From PWXP01 sp040772845 (GTDB lineage Bacteria > Planctomycetota > Planctomycetia > Pirellulales > Thermoguttaceae), in NCBI GenBank assembly GCA_040772845.1, contig JAXGXG010000001.1, forward strand, positions 7,378,001-7,442,000: 64,000 nucleotides of DNA, given 5' to 3'. Below are positions 17,793 through 26,690 of this stretch, piece by piece (the first letter of the stretch is position 1; the number at the start of each line of letters is the position of its first letter). Made by a program: the position numbers and the translations under genes. The notes beneath the pieces are model-generated. The model saw only the letters and a program-made list of their open reading frames with translations. It was not told the origin of the DNA and did no database searches.

Positions 17793-18481
17793 AACGTACC
17801 GGTTCGCGTCTGCAGCTTTTCCTCGGCAGCGCTGGGGCGCGAATAACGTGGCGCCAGGGCCCACAGATCGTCGCGACGCCCGGCCGCGTAGTCGCGCCAT
17901 GCGAGCCACGCAACGTGCTTCGCGCTGGGCGTCCAATACTCCGGCGCCAATGTCCGGACGTGAATTGGCAAGCGGCATTGCGTCTTGCGCAGCACAGGCC
18001 CGGCCAGAACTTCGCCGGCAGGCAAACCGTTAAGCCACGTTTCGGCGTCCACCAAATCCGCTGTTCCGGCGGGTTGAAGCGTTTCGCCGTCGCGAACGAA
18101 CGGGCGGACTACCCACTGCCCCCGTTGGGCATCGACGGCAGTCCAGAGGCGGACGATATCGGAGGGAGCACCGGCGGCAATCGCCGCGAGCGTCTCCACG
18201 CCCAGCACCTGCGCGCCGGCGGCATACGCGAAGACCTTGGCTGTTGTGACTCCCACCCGTAACCCTGTGAACGAGCCAGGGCCAACCGTCACGGCCACGA
18301 GTTCCACCTCCTCGGCCCGCCAACCGACATCGTGCAGGAGATGCTGAATTGTCGGGGCCAGCGACTGCGCACTTCGCAGCGAGGAGTCGGCCGCCTGGTG
18401 CAGCAGGAGGCGATCGTTCTCGGCTGCGGCAACCGTAGCGATCTTTTCGGTGGTCTCAAGGGCAAGGATTTTCACGGTCAT
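17789..18481 (-). CDS. tsaB: tRNA threonylcarbamoyladenosine biosynthesis protein TsaB
   Basis: A 230-residue scaffold of the TsaBDE complex that makes t6A37 in tRNAs reading ANN codons. The ATG at 18479-18481 gives the N-terminus MTVKILALETT; an upstream TTG would add four residues. The diagnostic VGPGSFTGLRVG motif occurs near residue 70, preceded by QSLAPTIQHLL. The ASKHA-fold active-site residues are degenerate, as usual for TsaB. It converges on hemL with overlapping stop codons and diverges from the phosphoesterase at 18841. Confidence 0.94.
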   Translation of the reverse strand: MTVKILALETTEKIATVAAAENDRLLLHQAADSSLRSAQSLAPTIQHLLHDVGWRAEEVELVAVTVGPGSFTGLRVGVTTAKVFAYAAGAQVLGVETLAAIAAGAPSDIVRLWTAVDAQRGQWVVRPFVRDGETLQPAGTADLVDAETWLNGLPAGEVLAGPVLRKTQCRLPIHVRTLAPEYWTPSAKHVAWLAWRDYAAGRRDDLWALAPRYSRPSAAEEKLQTRTGTF

Positions 18482-18700
18482 AGTTACATCCAACGGACAG
18501 GCGGAACGTAGCCAGCCAGCTCAAAACGCAGCGGTATCCCCCCCTGCGATACCCCTCGCGGGGCGTGTGATGCCATATCCCCAAGTCCCATCCAGACCTC
18601 ATCGGCCACTTGACCCTCTCGGCTTGGGGGGATAGACTAAAAACTTGTGAAGTGTCTCCAAGGATTCATCGAACCGCCCTGTCGGGACCGCTTCGATTAA

Positions 18701-18760
18701 GTGACACGGGAATCCTGCCCGGAGGTTATCCCTCGGGCACGGGCAAGATTCCCGTGGCAC
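18701..18760. repeat. 21-bp imperfect inverted repeat (hairpin)
   Basis: The arms 18701-18721 and 18740-18760 pair over 21 positions with two mismatches; the core is ACGGGAATCyTGCCCG with an 18-base loop. It lies inside the 359-base gap between divergent tsaB and the phosphoesterase gene, about 80 bases before the latter's start, so it could form a 5' leader structure or be a dispersed palindromic repeat. No U-tract follows. Nothing else was recognised in 18482-18840. Confidence 0.7.
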
Positions 18761-18840
18761 TGGACTCGTCAAAAATGGTTTTGACAGGATGCTAGTGTGC
18801 CATATCGTGCCGCCCGAGTCGAGCGGTGGGGGTTTGAAGC

Positions 18841-19587
18841 GTGAAAAGGGCAATCATCAGCGATATTCACAGCAACCTCGAGGCCCTCGAGGCCGTGCTG
18901 GCCGACATTGCGACCCAAAACGTCGACGAAATCTATTGCCTGGGAGACATCGTGGGGTACGGCCCCAATCCACGCGAGTGTATCGATCGCGTGATGAAGT
19001 TCCGCGTGTGTCTTCTGGGAAATCACGACCAGGGGGCAATGTTCGATCCGGAAGGGTTCAATTCCGGTGCAGAACGAGCCATCTTCTGGACGCGAACCCA
19101 ACTCGAAACCGCGGCCAGTAGCGACGAACAGAATCGACGCTGGGACTTTCTCGGCGAATTGCCCCGCAATCACCAGGAAGACGACATGCTGTTCGTCCAC
19201 GGTTCCGCCAGGAATCCCTTGAACGAATACGTCTTTCCCGAAGATATTTACAACCGGCGTAAGCTCGAAAAGATCTTCTCGCTTGTTCGAAAAAATGCAT
19301 TCCAGGGGCACACGCACGTGCCTGGTGTCTTCACCGAAAGCTACAACTTCCTCAGCCCTGAGGAAATCGATTTCGAGTATCGGCTGGGCAACGAAAAGGC
19401 GATGATCAACGTCGGTTCCGTCGGTCAACCGCGTGACGGCAATCCGCGGGCGTGCTATTGCACCTTGGAAGACGGTCTGGTCCGATTTCACCGAGTAGAG
19501 TACCCGGCTGAAAAGACGATTGAGAAGATCTACGCCGTGCCGGACCTCGATAATTTTCTGGGCGACCGACTGCGCGACGGCCGGTAA
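18841..19587 (+). CDS. Cytosolic metallophosphoesterase (YfcE/ApaH-like)
   Basis: A 248-residue protein with a GTG start after a G-rich stretch. The complete calcineurin-type metal motif set is present: SDIHSN at residues 7-12, LGDIVGYGPNP, LGNHDQG, VHGSAR and GHTHVPGVF. There is no signal peptide. Members of this family act as phosphodiesterases or protein phosphatases; the substrate cannot be deduced. It precedes yidC by 168 bases on the same strand. Confidence 0.88.
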   Translation: MKRAIISDIHSNLEALEAVLADIATQNVDEIYCLGDIVGYGPNPRECIDRVMKFRVCLLGNHDQGAMFDPEGFNSGAERAIFWTRTQLETAASSDEQNRRWDFLGELPRNHQEDDMLFVHGSARNPLNEYVFPEDIYNRRKLEKIFSLVRKNAFQGHTHVPGVFTESYNFLSPEEIDFEYRLGNEKAMINVGSVGQPRDGNPRACYCTLEDGLVRFHRVEYPAEKTIEKIYAVPDLDNFLGDRLRDGR

Positions 19588-19755
19588 TCGGTGGTTGACC
19601 GCCTCTGTGCGGGCAGGGCGTACCCCCTCTTCTGGGAATCTCCATTGCAATATTTCGTCCCATAGCGAGAATAGAGGGTTTTGCAGGCAGCTTGCGACGG
19701 CCTGGGATGGTCGCCTCGCCGCCTCTACTATTGCTCAAAACGAGGTCTTGCGTCC

Positions 19756-22146
19756 ATGCAGCGTAGCCCCGCCCCGTTTCCGGTCACGAACTTCCTGATC
19801 TTCATCTTGCTGTCGTTTGGGGTTCTGATCCTGAATGTATGGCTGATGTCGAAGAGGCAGCCGCCCCCGCAAGAAGTAGGGCAGGACGTTGCCAGGCAGG
19901 AACAGCCCGATCAAGTGCAGCCGAAAGAGGCGCCTGCCGACAAGCCGGAAGAGATCGCTGCGCCCGCAGAACCGCCCGCAGAACCGCCACTTGAGCCAGC
20001 CCCGGCAGTGGATGTCCCCGACGCACCGGTCGTGGCGCCACAGTGGCTGACGCTCGGATCGCTCGACCCGGAATCGCCCTATCGCATGTTGGTAACCCTG
20101 ACCAACCGGGGCGCGGCCGTGGTCCGCGTGGAACTCAGCAGCACCCGCTATCGCGACTTGGAATATCTGGGCGGCTATCTGGGGCACCTCTCCGTCGAGG
20201 ATGAAGCGGGGGTTGACGGTTGCGTTGTGCAGGTGGTCGGTCACGGAACTCCGGCAGAGGCAGCCGGCATTCGGCAGGGCGACGTCATCAAGGCAATCGA
20301 CAACGTTGCGGTCGCCGGCTGCGCCTCGCTGGAAGAACGCCTGAACGAATGCTCGCCTAAGGCAACGGTGATCCTTTCTGTTCGGCGCGGCACGAAGGCG
20401 CTTGAGCTGCCGGTGACACTCACGCGGCGCCCGATGGAAGTCATCCGTCCCGAGAACAGCGACCCGCTCTCCATGCTGCTCACCTTTCGGCAATTGGGCG
20501 ATCAGCGACTTCCTCGCGATGAGGAACTCGAAGACCCGGCCGAAGAGGACGAGGCGGAGGAAGACGAGGTTGGTGCTCCGATTCCCGAGTACGTTACACG
20601 CGAGCTGCCCGGACTCGATTTGCGCACCGGCGCCTGGGAGGTTCTCGACGGCGCCAACCAAACCCAAGTGCAGTTTCGCCGCGTTTTGCCGCGTTGGGGC
20701 ATTGAGGTCATCAAGTCGTACCGTTTGGCCGAAACCCCGCCGGAGTCGAGGGACGATCGCGATTTCAAGTCGTATCATCTGGTCGTCGGGGTGCGAATCC
20801 GCAATCTGGCTGATCATGCCAATACCGTGGCCTACCAACTGGACGGGCCGACCGGACTGCCGACGGAAGGATGGTGGTACGCGAACAAGATCGGACGGGA
20901 AGGCTTCTTTGGCGGCGCGGCAGGCATGCGCGACGTGATCGTCCAGCGCGAAAACGCGGCCTTCAAACAGATTGGCGGCCCGGTCATTGCCGAAGACGAA
21001 TTCGGTGCTCCGCCGCAGGATGAGAACATCCGCTACATCGGTGTCGATGCCCAGTACTTCTCGGCTGTTCTGATTCCCCAGAAGTCCAGCCCGGAGGAAC
21101 TCTGGTTCAAACAATGGCAGCCGCTTCGGGTAGGGCTTCGTCCGGAAATCTTGAAGCTGGCCAACACGTCTTGTCGGCTGATCAGTCTGGATCACGAGTT
21201 GGCGCCCGGTGAAACGCTGGAGCAAGAGTTCGATCTGTTCACCGGCCCCAAGAGGCCCCCGCTGCTGGCGAAGTATGGCTTAGGGGAACTCGTATACTAC
21301 GGCTGGTTCACCTGGATTGCCCGCCCCATGGTACTCGTGCTGCACTTCTTCCACGACTACCTCGTGTTCAATTTCGGATTGGCCATTCTCATGCTCACCA
21401 TTGTGGTTCGCGGCTGCATGTATCCGCTGAGCCACAAGCAGGCGTTGGGCGCCCAGAAGATGCAGATGATCCAGCCGGAACTGAAGAAGCTGCAAGAGAA
21501 GTACAAGAACGACGTCGAGGGACGCACCAAGGCGCAGCAGGAGCTGTTCCGAAAACACAACTACAACCCGCTCAGCGGATGCCTGGTGCTGTTCATCCAG
21601 CTTCCGATTTTCATGGCGCTGTACCGCGCGTTGATGGTCGATGTGGAACTCCGGCAGGCCCCCTTGTTCACCTCGGCCATCCGGTGGTGCTCGAACCTTG
21701 CGGCGCCCGACATGCTGTTCGACTGGAGCGGATTTATGCCGGAATGGGTGAACGACGGGCAGGGAATGCTCGGGTTTGGGCCGTATTTCAACCTGCTGCC
21801 CGTCATTACGGTGGCCTTGTTCATTGTGCAGCAGAAGATGCTCATGCCGCCGGCCACCGATGAGCAAACCAAGATGCAGCAGAACATGATGAAGTACATG
21901 ATGCTCTTCATCGGCGTCCTGTTTTTCAAAGTCGCCAGCGGCTTGTGCGTCTACTTCATCGCTTCCAGCATTTGGGGCGTGGCCGAGCGAAAATTGCTGC
22001 CGCATCCCTCGAAGACATCTTCCGCCAAGGCCAATGGCAAAGGCGGGCAGCAAGAGCAGTCGCTATGGGATAAGTTCAAACGCCCGGCCGAAGACAGCGG
22101 CGCTGCGGCGCGCGAAAAACGGAAGAAGAACCGTGGGCGGAAGTGA
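19756..22146 (+). CDS. yidC: Membrane protein insertase YidC with an inserted PDZ domain
   Basis: A 796-residue insertase for inner-membrane proteins, acting alone or with SecYEG. The ATG at 19756 follows GAGG by ten bases; the N-terminus FLIFILLSFGVLILNVWLM is TM1. A Pro/Glu-rich linker follows (residues 35-95). The periplasmic beta-sandwich is interrupted at about residues 150-222 by a PDZ-like domain (GHGTPAEAAGIRQGDVIKAI) and then by a strongly acidic stretch. The conserved insertase core begins near LVYYGWFTWIARPM and includes TIVVRGCMYPLSHKQ, whose Arg lies in the hydrophilic groove, plus coiled-coil hairpin and later TM segments (LSGCLVLFIQLPIFMALYRA). The basic C-terminus suits ribosome binding. 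mnmE starts six bases after its stop, a common yidC-mnmE order. Confidence 0.95.
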   Translation: MQRSPAPFPVTNFLIFILLSFGVLILNVWLMSKRQPPPQEVGQDVARQEQPDQVQPKEAPADKPEEIAAPAEPPAEPPLEPAPAVDVPDAPVVAPQWLTLGSLDPESPYRMLVTLTNRGAAVVRVELSSTRYRDLEYLGGYLGHLSVEDEAGVDGCVVQVVGHGTPAEAAGIRQGDVIKAIDNVAVAGCASLEERLNECSPKATVILSVRRGTKALELPVTLTRRPMEVIRPENSDPLSMLLTFRQLGDQRLPRDEELEDPAEEDEAEEDEVGAPIPEYVTRELPGLDLRTGAWEVLDGANQTQVQFRRVLPRWGIEVIKSYRLAETPPESRDDRDFKSYHLVVGVRIRNLADHANTVAYQLDGPTGLPTEGWWYANKIGREGFFGGAAGMRDVIVQRENAAFKQIGGPVIAEDEFGAPPQDENIRYIGVDAQYFSAVLIPQKSSPEELWFKQWQPLRVGLRPEILKLANTSCRLISLDHELAPGETLEQEFDLFTGPKRPPLLAKYGLGELVYYGWFTWIARPMVLVLHFFHDYLVFNFGLAILMLTIVVRGCMYPLSHKQALGAQKMQMIQPELKKLQEKYKNDVEGRTKAQQELFRKHNYNPLSGCLVLFIQLPIFMALYRALMVDVELRQAPLFTSAIRWCSNLAAPDMLFDWSGFMPEWVNDGQGMLGFGPYFNLLPVITVALFIVQQKMLMPPATDEQTKMQQNMMKYMMLFIGVLFFKVASGLCVYFIASSIWGVAERKLLPHPSKTSSAKANGKGGQQEQSLWDKFKRPAEDSGAAAREKRKKNRGRK

Positions 22147-22152
22147 TCCGAA

Positions 22153-23517
22153 GTGACACCGGCCCTTGACGACACGATCGCTGCCATTGCGTCGGCGCCT
22201 GGCGGGGCCGCACGCGGCATCGTCCGCTTAAGCGGGCCCGACGCCGCACAATGCGTGCAGGACGTGTTCCACCCGGAGCAGGAATCCGCGGAGTGTTCAA
22301 CCCGGCACGCCGTTGCACGAGAGGGCCATGTCCTGCCGGACGGTTGGCATACCGCGGCGCCGGCAACACTGCTGACTTGGCCCGAAGGCCGTAGCTACAC
22401 CGGCCAGACGATGGCGGAACTGCATACCTTCGGTTCGCCGCCCTTGCTGGACGCCTTGGTGGACTCCCTGTGCCGGCGCGGCGCCCGTCTGGCGGGACCG
22501 GGCGAGTTCACTATGCGGGCCTTTCTCGCAGGCCGCCTGGACCTGGCGCAGGCCGAGGCCGTGCTGGGCGTGATCGAGGCGGAGCGGCCCGAACAGCTCG
22601 ACGCCGCTCTGAGCCAGTTGGCCGGCGGGCTTTCCGGCCCGCTTGGCAGACTCCGCGACGAACTGGTGGACCTGCTGGCCCATCTCGAAGCCGGTTTCGA
22701 GTTCGCCGAAGAGGATATCGAAACGCTCCCGTCCAGCGAACTCATCCAACGTCTTGGCCGCGCCACGGTGGAGCTTCACGCCGTGGAAGACCGAATGCAG
22801 AGGCGGGGCCTGGCAAGCTGCACGACGGTTGTGCTGGTCGGTTTGCCCAACACGGGCAAGTCCACGCTGTTCAATGCACTTACCGGCGGCAATGCCCTGG
22901 TCGACGCACAGCCGGGCACCACGCGCGATTACCTGAGCGGTGAAATCGACCTGGACGGCATTCGGTGCCGGCTTCTGGACACGGCCGGACGCATGCCGGA
23001 GGCCGAAGGGGACTCGCTCGCAGCGGCGGCCGAGCGAATGGCCGCGCGCGAAGGCGGTACGGCCCCTATCTCTCTGCTGTGTCTCGACGCCGGCAGGCGG
23101 CTTCACCCCTGGGAGCAGCAGCATATCGACCAGCCGGCCGACGCGCACCGCTTGATCGTACTGACCAAATGCGATCAGACTCGCCGAACCGACTACACCG
23201 GTCCGGCCATCGAAACGAGCGCCCAGTCCGGCCGGGGGCTCGATGCGATGCGGACCGCCTTGCGCGAGGCGATTAGCGACCTCCATGCCACGGCAGCCGA
23301 TGTCGTAACCGCCACGGCGGCGCGAACTCGTGAATCCATCGCCGCTGCCCTGGCGGCAATTGGGCGGGCCACGGAACTGGCCGTTGCAGGCGGGGGAGAG
23401 GAACTCCTGGCGGCTGAACTCCGGCTGGCCCTCGATGAGCTTGGCAAGGTGGTTGGTGCGGTCTATACTGATGATGTGCTTGACCGGATCTTCAGCCGGT
23501 TCTGTATCGGAAAGTGA
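22153..23517 (+). CDS. mnmE: tRNA uridine-5-carboxymethylaminomethyl modification GTPase MnmE
   Basis: A 454-residue GTPase that works with MnmG to modify U34 of tRNAs. It has a GTG start six bases after the yidC stop, so the two genes are probably co-transcribed. The N-terminal folate-binding domain begins with DDTIAAIASAPGGAARGIVR. The G domain shows G1 GLPNTGKSTLF, G2 QPGTTRDYL, G3 DTAGR and G4 TKCD instead of the usual NKxD. The C-terminus ends CIGK, the conserved cysteine motif needed for modification. Confidence 0.96.
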   Translation: MTPALDDTIAAIASAPGGAARGIVRLSGPDAAQCVQDVFHPEQESAECSTRHAVAREGHVLPDGWHTAAPATLLTWPEGRSYTGQTMAELHTFGSPPLLDALVDSLCRRGARLAGPGEFTMRAFLAGRLDLAQAEAVLGVIEAERPEQLDAALSQLAGGLSGPLGRLRDELVDLLAHLEAGFEFAEEDIETLPSSELIQRLGRATVELHAVEDRMQRRGLASCTTVVLVGLPNTGKSTLFNALTGGNALVDAQPGTTRDYLSGEIDLDGIRCRLLDTAGRMPEAEGDSLAAAAERMAAREGGTAPISLLCLDAGRRLHPWEQQHIDQPADAHRLIVLTKCDQTRRTDYTGPAIETSAQSGRGLDAMRTALREAISDLHATAADVVTATAARTRESIAAALAAIGRATELAVAGGGEELLAAELRLALDELGKVVGAVYTDDVLDRIFSRFCIGK

Positions 23518-23521
23518 TCCG

Positions 23522-23692
23522 GCCAAGAAGGTCATGGATGCCCACAACATCCCGATCAACGATCTCTACACCTTCGCCCTTCCGCGTTTGGCCGAGATTC
23601 AGCGACCTCAGAACGTTCACTTCACTCCCGAAGGCTCCAGAGTCCTCGGCGCCGAAGTCGCGCGGATTATTTCAGCGGCATTGGGAGAGTAG
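23522..23692 (+). pseudogene. C-terminal remnant of an SGNH/GDSL hydrolase
   Basis: Immediately after mnmE, a reading frame of 56 codons encodes DAHNIPINDLYTFA and then NVHFTPEGSRVLGAEVAR. This is the usual C-terminal block of SGNH hydrolases, in which the catalytic Asp/His fall in a D-x-x-H-type segment (here in altered form near VHFTPEG). No upstream part of the gene is present because mnmE occupies that DNA, so this is a truncated remnant and not a functional esterase. An expressed 52-residue peptide from the ATG at 23534 cannot be excluded. Confidence 0.65.
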
Positions 23693-23724
23693 TGCATCAG
23701 GATCAGGCACACGCCACGCGCCAT

Positions 23725-24840
23725 CTACACGCCGCGCACGGGTTCTGCGTCGCGATTGGGGCGGTAGGCGCAGTCGGGGTCGGTAGCTAGGGGATCGCCG
23801 GTAATCGCGTACGCGCGGGCGCGACTTCCGCCGCAAACGTAGCGATACTCGCAATATCCGCAACGACCTTTGAAGCGGTCCGGGTCGCGTAGGGCCTGGA
23901 ACGTGGGGTGATTCTGATACGTATCGACAATCGAGTCTTCAGGGAACCGGCCGCATAGCAGCGGCAGGAAACCGGCCGGATAGATTTCGCCCGTGTGGCT
24001 GACGAACATGACGCCCTTCCCATCGCCAATCCCCAACGGAGCGCGATGACCGCGGCGCCGCGCACTTTGGCGGTCGCCTTCCCCTTCCGGGCCGGCCAGC
24101 GGATCGCCCCCTTGCTGCAAGACGAATCGGCGGTAATGGGGCGCCTCGGTCGTCTTCACGGAATAACCCTGGTGCCGGGAATGATGCCATAGTCGGGCGA
24201 AGACCTCTTCATACTCCTCGGGCCGAATCCGCTCTTCCTCAACGCCCCGGCCTACGGGCACCAGGAAGAACGCGGCCCACATGGCGATTCCGCGGTCGGC
24301 CAGCAGTTCGGCAATCGCATCGACCTGATGAACATTGCGGCGGGTGATGGTCGTATTCACCTGCACGCCCATGTTCAGCTTTCTCGCGTTTTCGAGCATT
24401 TCCAGCGTGCGTGCGAAACTGCCGTCGAACCCTCGGAATGCATCGTGTGTGGCCGCATCGGCGCCGTCAAGACTGATTCCCAACCGCGGCACACCTGCAT
24501 CCCGTGCGCGTGCAAACGCGTCGTAGGTGGCCAATGGCGTGGCCGAAGGCGTCAGGGCTACGTGAATGCCTTGATCCACCGCGTACCGGAGCAGTTGGAA
24601 CAGATCGGCCCGTTTCAGCGGATCGCCGCCGGTGAACACCATCATGGGCGGGCGAGGAAACGAGGCAACTTGATCGATGAGCGCCTTCGCCCGATCGTGC
24701 GGCAGTTCGTCCGGGTGGGCCGTCTCCTGGGCCGATGCGCGGCAGTGCTTGCACACGAGGTCACAAGCGAGGGTCGCCTCGTAATAGAACATCAACGGAT
24801 TCTGCTGGAAGTCGGCGGACGTGTAGCTGGCGTGTGACAT
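23725..24840 (-). CDS. Radical SAM/SPASM domain protein (haem-d1/AhbD-like)
   Basis: A 371-residue cytosolic enzyme. The radical SAM cluster is C26-x3-C30-x2-C33 in ATLACDLVCKHCRA, followed by the SAM-binding FTGGDPL block. The C-terminal SPASM-type segment RCGYCEYRYVCGGSRARAYA provides cysteines for auxiliary Fe-S clusters. The overall pattern resembles the TIGR04053-type/haem-synthesis radical SAM proteins, but the substrate is not clear. The start codon is taken as the ATG at 24838-24840; no ribosome site is evident and an upstream TTG is possible. It faces the SGNH remnant and is followed on the same strand by that remnant's antisense only, so it appears to be transcribed alone. Confidence 0.85.
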   Translation of the reverse strand: MSHASYTSADFQQNPLMFYYEATLACDLVCKHCRASAQETAHPDELPHDRAKALIDQVASFPRPPMMVFTGGDPLKRADLFQLLRYAVDQGIHVALTPSATPLATYDAFARARDAGVPRLGISLDGADAATHDAFRGFDGSFARTLEMLENARKLNMGVQVNTTITRRNVHQVDAIAELLADRGIAMWAAFFLVPVGRGVEEERIRPEEYEEVFARLWHHSRHQGYSVKTTEAPHYRRFVLQQGGDPLAGPEGEGDRQSARRRGHRAPLGIGDGKGVMFVSHTGEIYPAGFLPLLCGRFPEDSIVDTYQNHPTFQALRDPDRFKGRCGYCEYRYVCGGSRARAYAITGDPLATDPDCAYRPNRDAEPVRGV

Positions 24841-24893
24841 AACGGGATACAAGACCGGAGGAAGCGGCTCGAGACCGCGCAGTCCGGCAGCAT

Positions 24894-26681
24894 CTACTTC
24901 TCCTTGGATTGCTCTTGTTTCATTTGCCAGCTCTTCCGTTCATTCTCCTCCATCTCTTTGATGGTGACGTCGGTTTCGAGCGAATGGCGCTGGAGTTTCT
25001 GGTGGTCGCCGGGGGAGGGGGGAAGGATCTGTTTGACCACAACGTCGTCGAACTCCACCACACCGGCCCCCAGGTACGCATAGAGCATCACGCGTCCCCA
25101 ATGAGGCGCGTAACGCGTATGCTTCGGGGTGAAGTCCTCGGTGTGTGTGTTCCAGACGTTCTTGGGCCCCTTCATATTCTGCTGGCTTCGGTAGACTTCG
25201 CGCCGTTGGCCCATTTCGGGAATGTAGGCCGGCGGTTCGCTGCCTGGCGGGCCGCCTGACCCTTTGCCGCCGGCCGATTCGGCGCGGTAGGGACCGGCCA
25301 CCTCGGAGTAGCACTTGATGAAGACGATCACCTTGGGCCCGTTGCTGCGATATCGCAATTGGGATCGGTACTTCGCGCCCTCCTCGATGGGAAACCAGTC
25401 GCTGTAATACATCACGCCGTACGAATCGCCGATATCCTGGCCGAAACGGAAACGGATCACCTTGTTGCCAGGATTGCCGGTCTCGGGAATCCAGCTCACC
25501 AGGCCGCCCAACGGTTCACGATGCTGGCCCCCGCCGCGATCCCATCCCTTGGGAACGCCTCCTGCGCCTTGCTGGAAATCGCCGACGACCAGGTTGGGAT
25601 TCTCCAGCCAGTTCTTTTCTTCGATCGGATTGGGCGGCGGCGGTTCGCCCGGCTTCCGGCCGTACAGGGCGTCGAGCATCTCTCGCACATAGAGGTGTGG
25701 AATCTCGCTGACCGAATTGGTTCGCGCGGTCACCTCATAGATGACCTTCGGTTCTGCGCTGGCCGAGAAATCGACGCACTTGATCGTCAGGTCATACACC
25801 TCCCACTCGTGGCCTGGCGCGCGTTCCACCTGTCCCCAGATCCCGATATGCCCACCGAATTCTCCCTGCACGATTCGACTCATCTCGTCCAGCGGTGTCT
25901 CGGGCGTCGGGTGGATATGGCGGCTTTCGCAGAAATCGCGAACGTCGAGCATGGTTTCCGGCACGACCATCCGGCCGTCGCGCTCCAGCTTCCGCCACAG
26001 CAAATCGCCCACCTTGCCGCCATAGCGGCCGTCGTCGAACTTCGAGACGAAATCGAACGGGATAACAACCTTCTTGTTGCCGACCAGGGGCTGGGGAGAA
26101 GGCCCGGTCTCCGCTGTATCTTCACTTGCCGTCTGTTGCGTTTCTTCTGCCGATCGGGGCGGTTCCGCCTCCGCGGTATCCGGCGGCGTCGATGCGGGCT
26201 CCGCAATCTCGTCTCCGGCAATCCGCCGCACAAACGCCTGGTCGGCTTCGCATAGCTGGGCGAATGGAACGACCGCTCCTGCGCCATCCGCCTGCTGGAG
26301 GCACACGTTTCCGTCAAGAAGGCTCACGAACTCGCCGCGGCCCAGGACCGTTCCGTCAGACGCGGTCCACGCGCGCCCCAGTTTGGCATCGAGGTCAGGC
26401 TTGGCGGAACGGCCCGATTTGGCATCGGTCGTGTCGCCGCCCGAACTGCCGAGCGCTTCCACCTGCAATGCGTCCAGGCTGGTGGGAGTCGTCTTCAAAT
26501 CGTCCTGGCGTTCGGCGGCATCGGTTTCGGCCTGAATCTCGCGTAATCGTTCGGCCCGGCGGCGCGCAGCCTCTTCCTCGGAGTCTCCACAGCCGACGAG
26601 TGAAAGACACATGAGCCCAAGCGCCGTATGCAGAACCAGTCGCACGCGCCTCATTGCTCGATCCGATCTACCCAGCTCCAT
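24894..26681 (-). CDS. Exported lipoprotein with SHD1-type domain
   Basis: A 595-residue lipoprotein. AGGAG six bases before the ATG at 26681 decides the start. The leader MELGRSDRAMRRVRLVLH leads into a hydrophobic stretch and the lipobox LVGC, with acylated C31. A coiled-coil, Arg/Glu-rich segment follows. Around residues 95-165 an SHD1-like domain is visible (GRAWTASDGTVLGRGEFVSL, then PFAQLCEADQAFV), typical of planctomycete surface proteins. The rest includes DPxxxPP-rich and beta-rich regions without a known name. It starts nine bases after the stop of the upstream 1138-residue membrane-protein gene, so it belongs to that operon. Confidence 0.8.
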   Translation of the reverse strand: MELGRSDRAMRRVRLVLHTALGLMCLSLVGCGDSEEEAARRRAERLREIQAETDAAERQDDLKTTPTSLDALQVEALGSSGGDTTDAKSGRSAKPDLDAKLGRAWTASDGTVLGRGEFVSLLDGNVCLQQADGAGAVVPFAQLCEADQAFVRRIAGDEIAEPASTPPDTAEAEPPRSAEETQQTASEDTAETGPSPQPLVGNKKVVIPFDFVSKFDDGRYGGKVGDLLWRKLERDGRMVVPETMLDVRDFCESRHIHPTPETPLDEMSRIVQGEFGGHIGIWGQVERAPGHEWEVYDLTIKCVDFSASAEPKVIYEVTARTNSVSEIPHLYVREMLDALYGRKPGEPPPPNPIEEKNWLENPNLVVGDFQQGAGGVPKGWDRGGGQHREPLGGLVSWIPETGNPGNKVIRFRFGQDIGDSYGVMYYSDWFPIEEGAKYRSQLRYRSNGPKVIVFIKCYSEVAGPYRAESAGGKGSGGPPGSEPPAYIPEMGQRREVYRSQQNMKGPKNVWNTHTEDFTPKHTRYAPHWGRVMLYAYLGAGVVEFDDVVVKQILPPSPGDHQKLQRHSLETDVTIKEMEENERKSWQMKQEQSKEK

Positions 26682-26690
26682 GCAGTTCTC

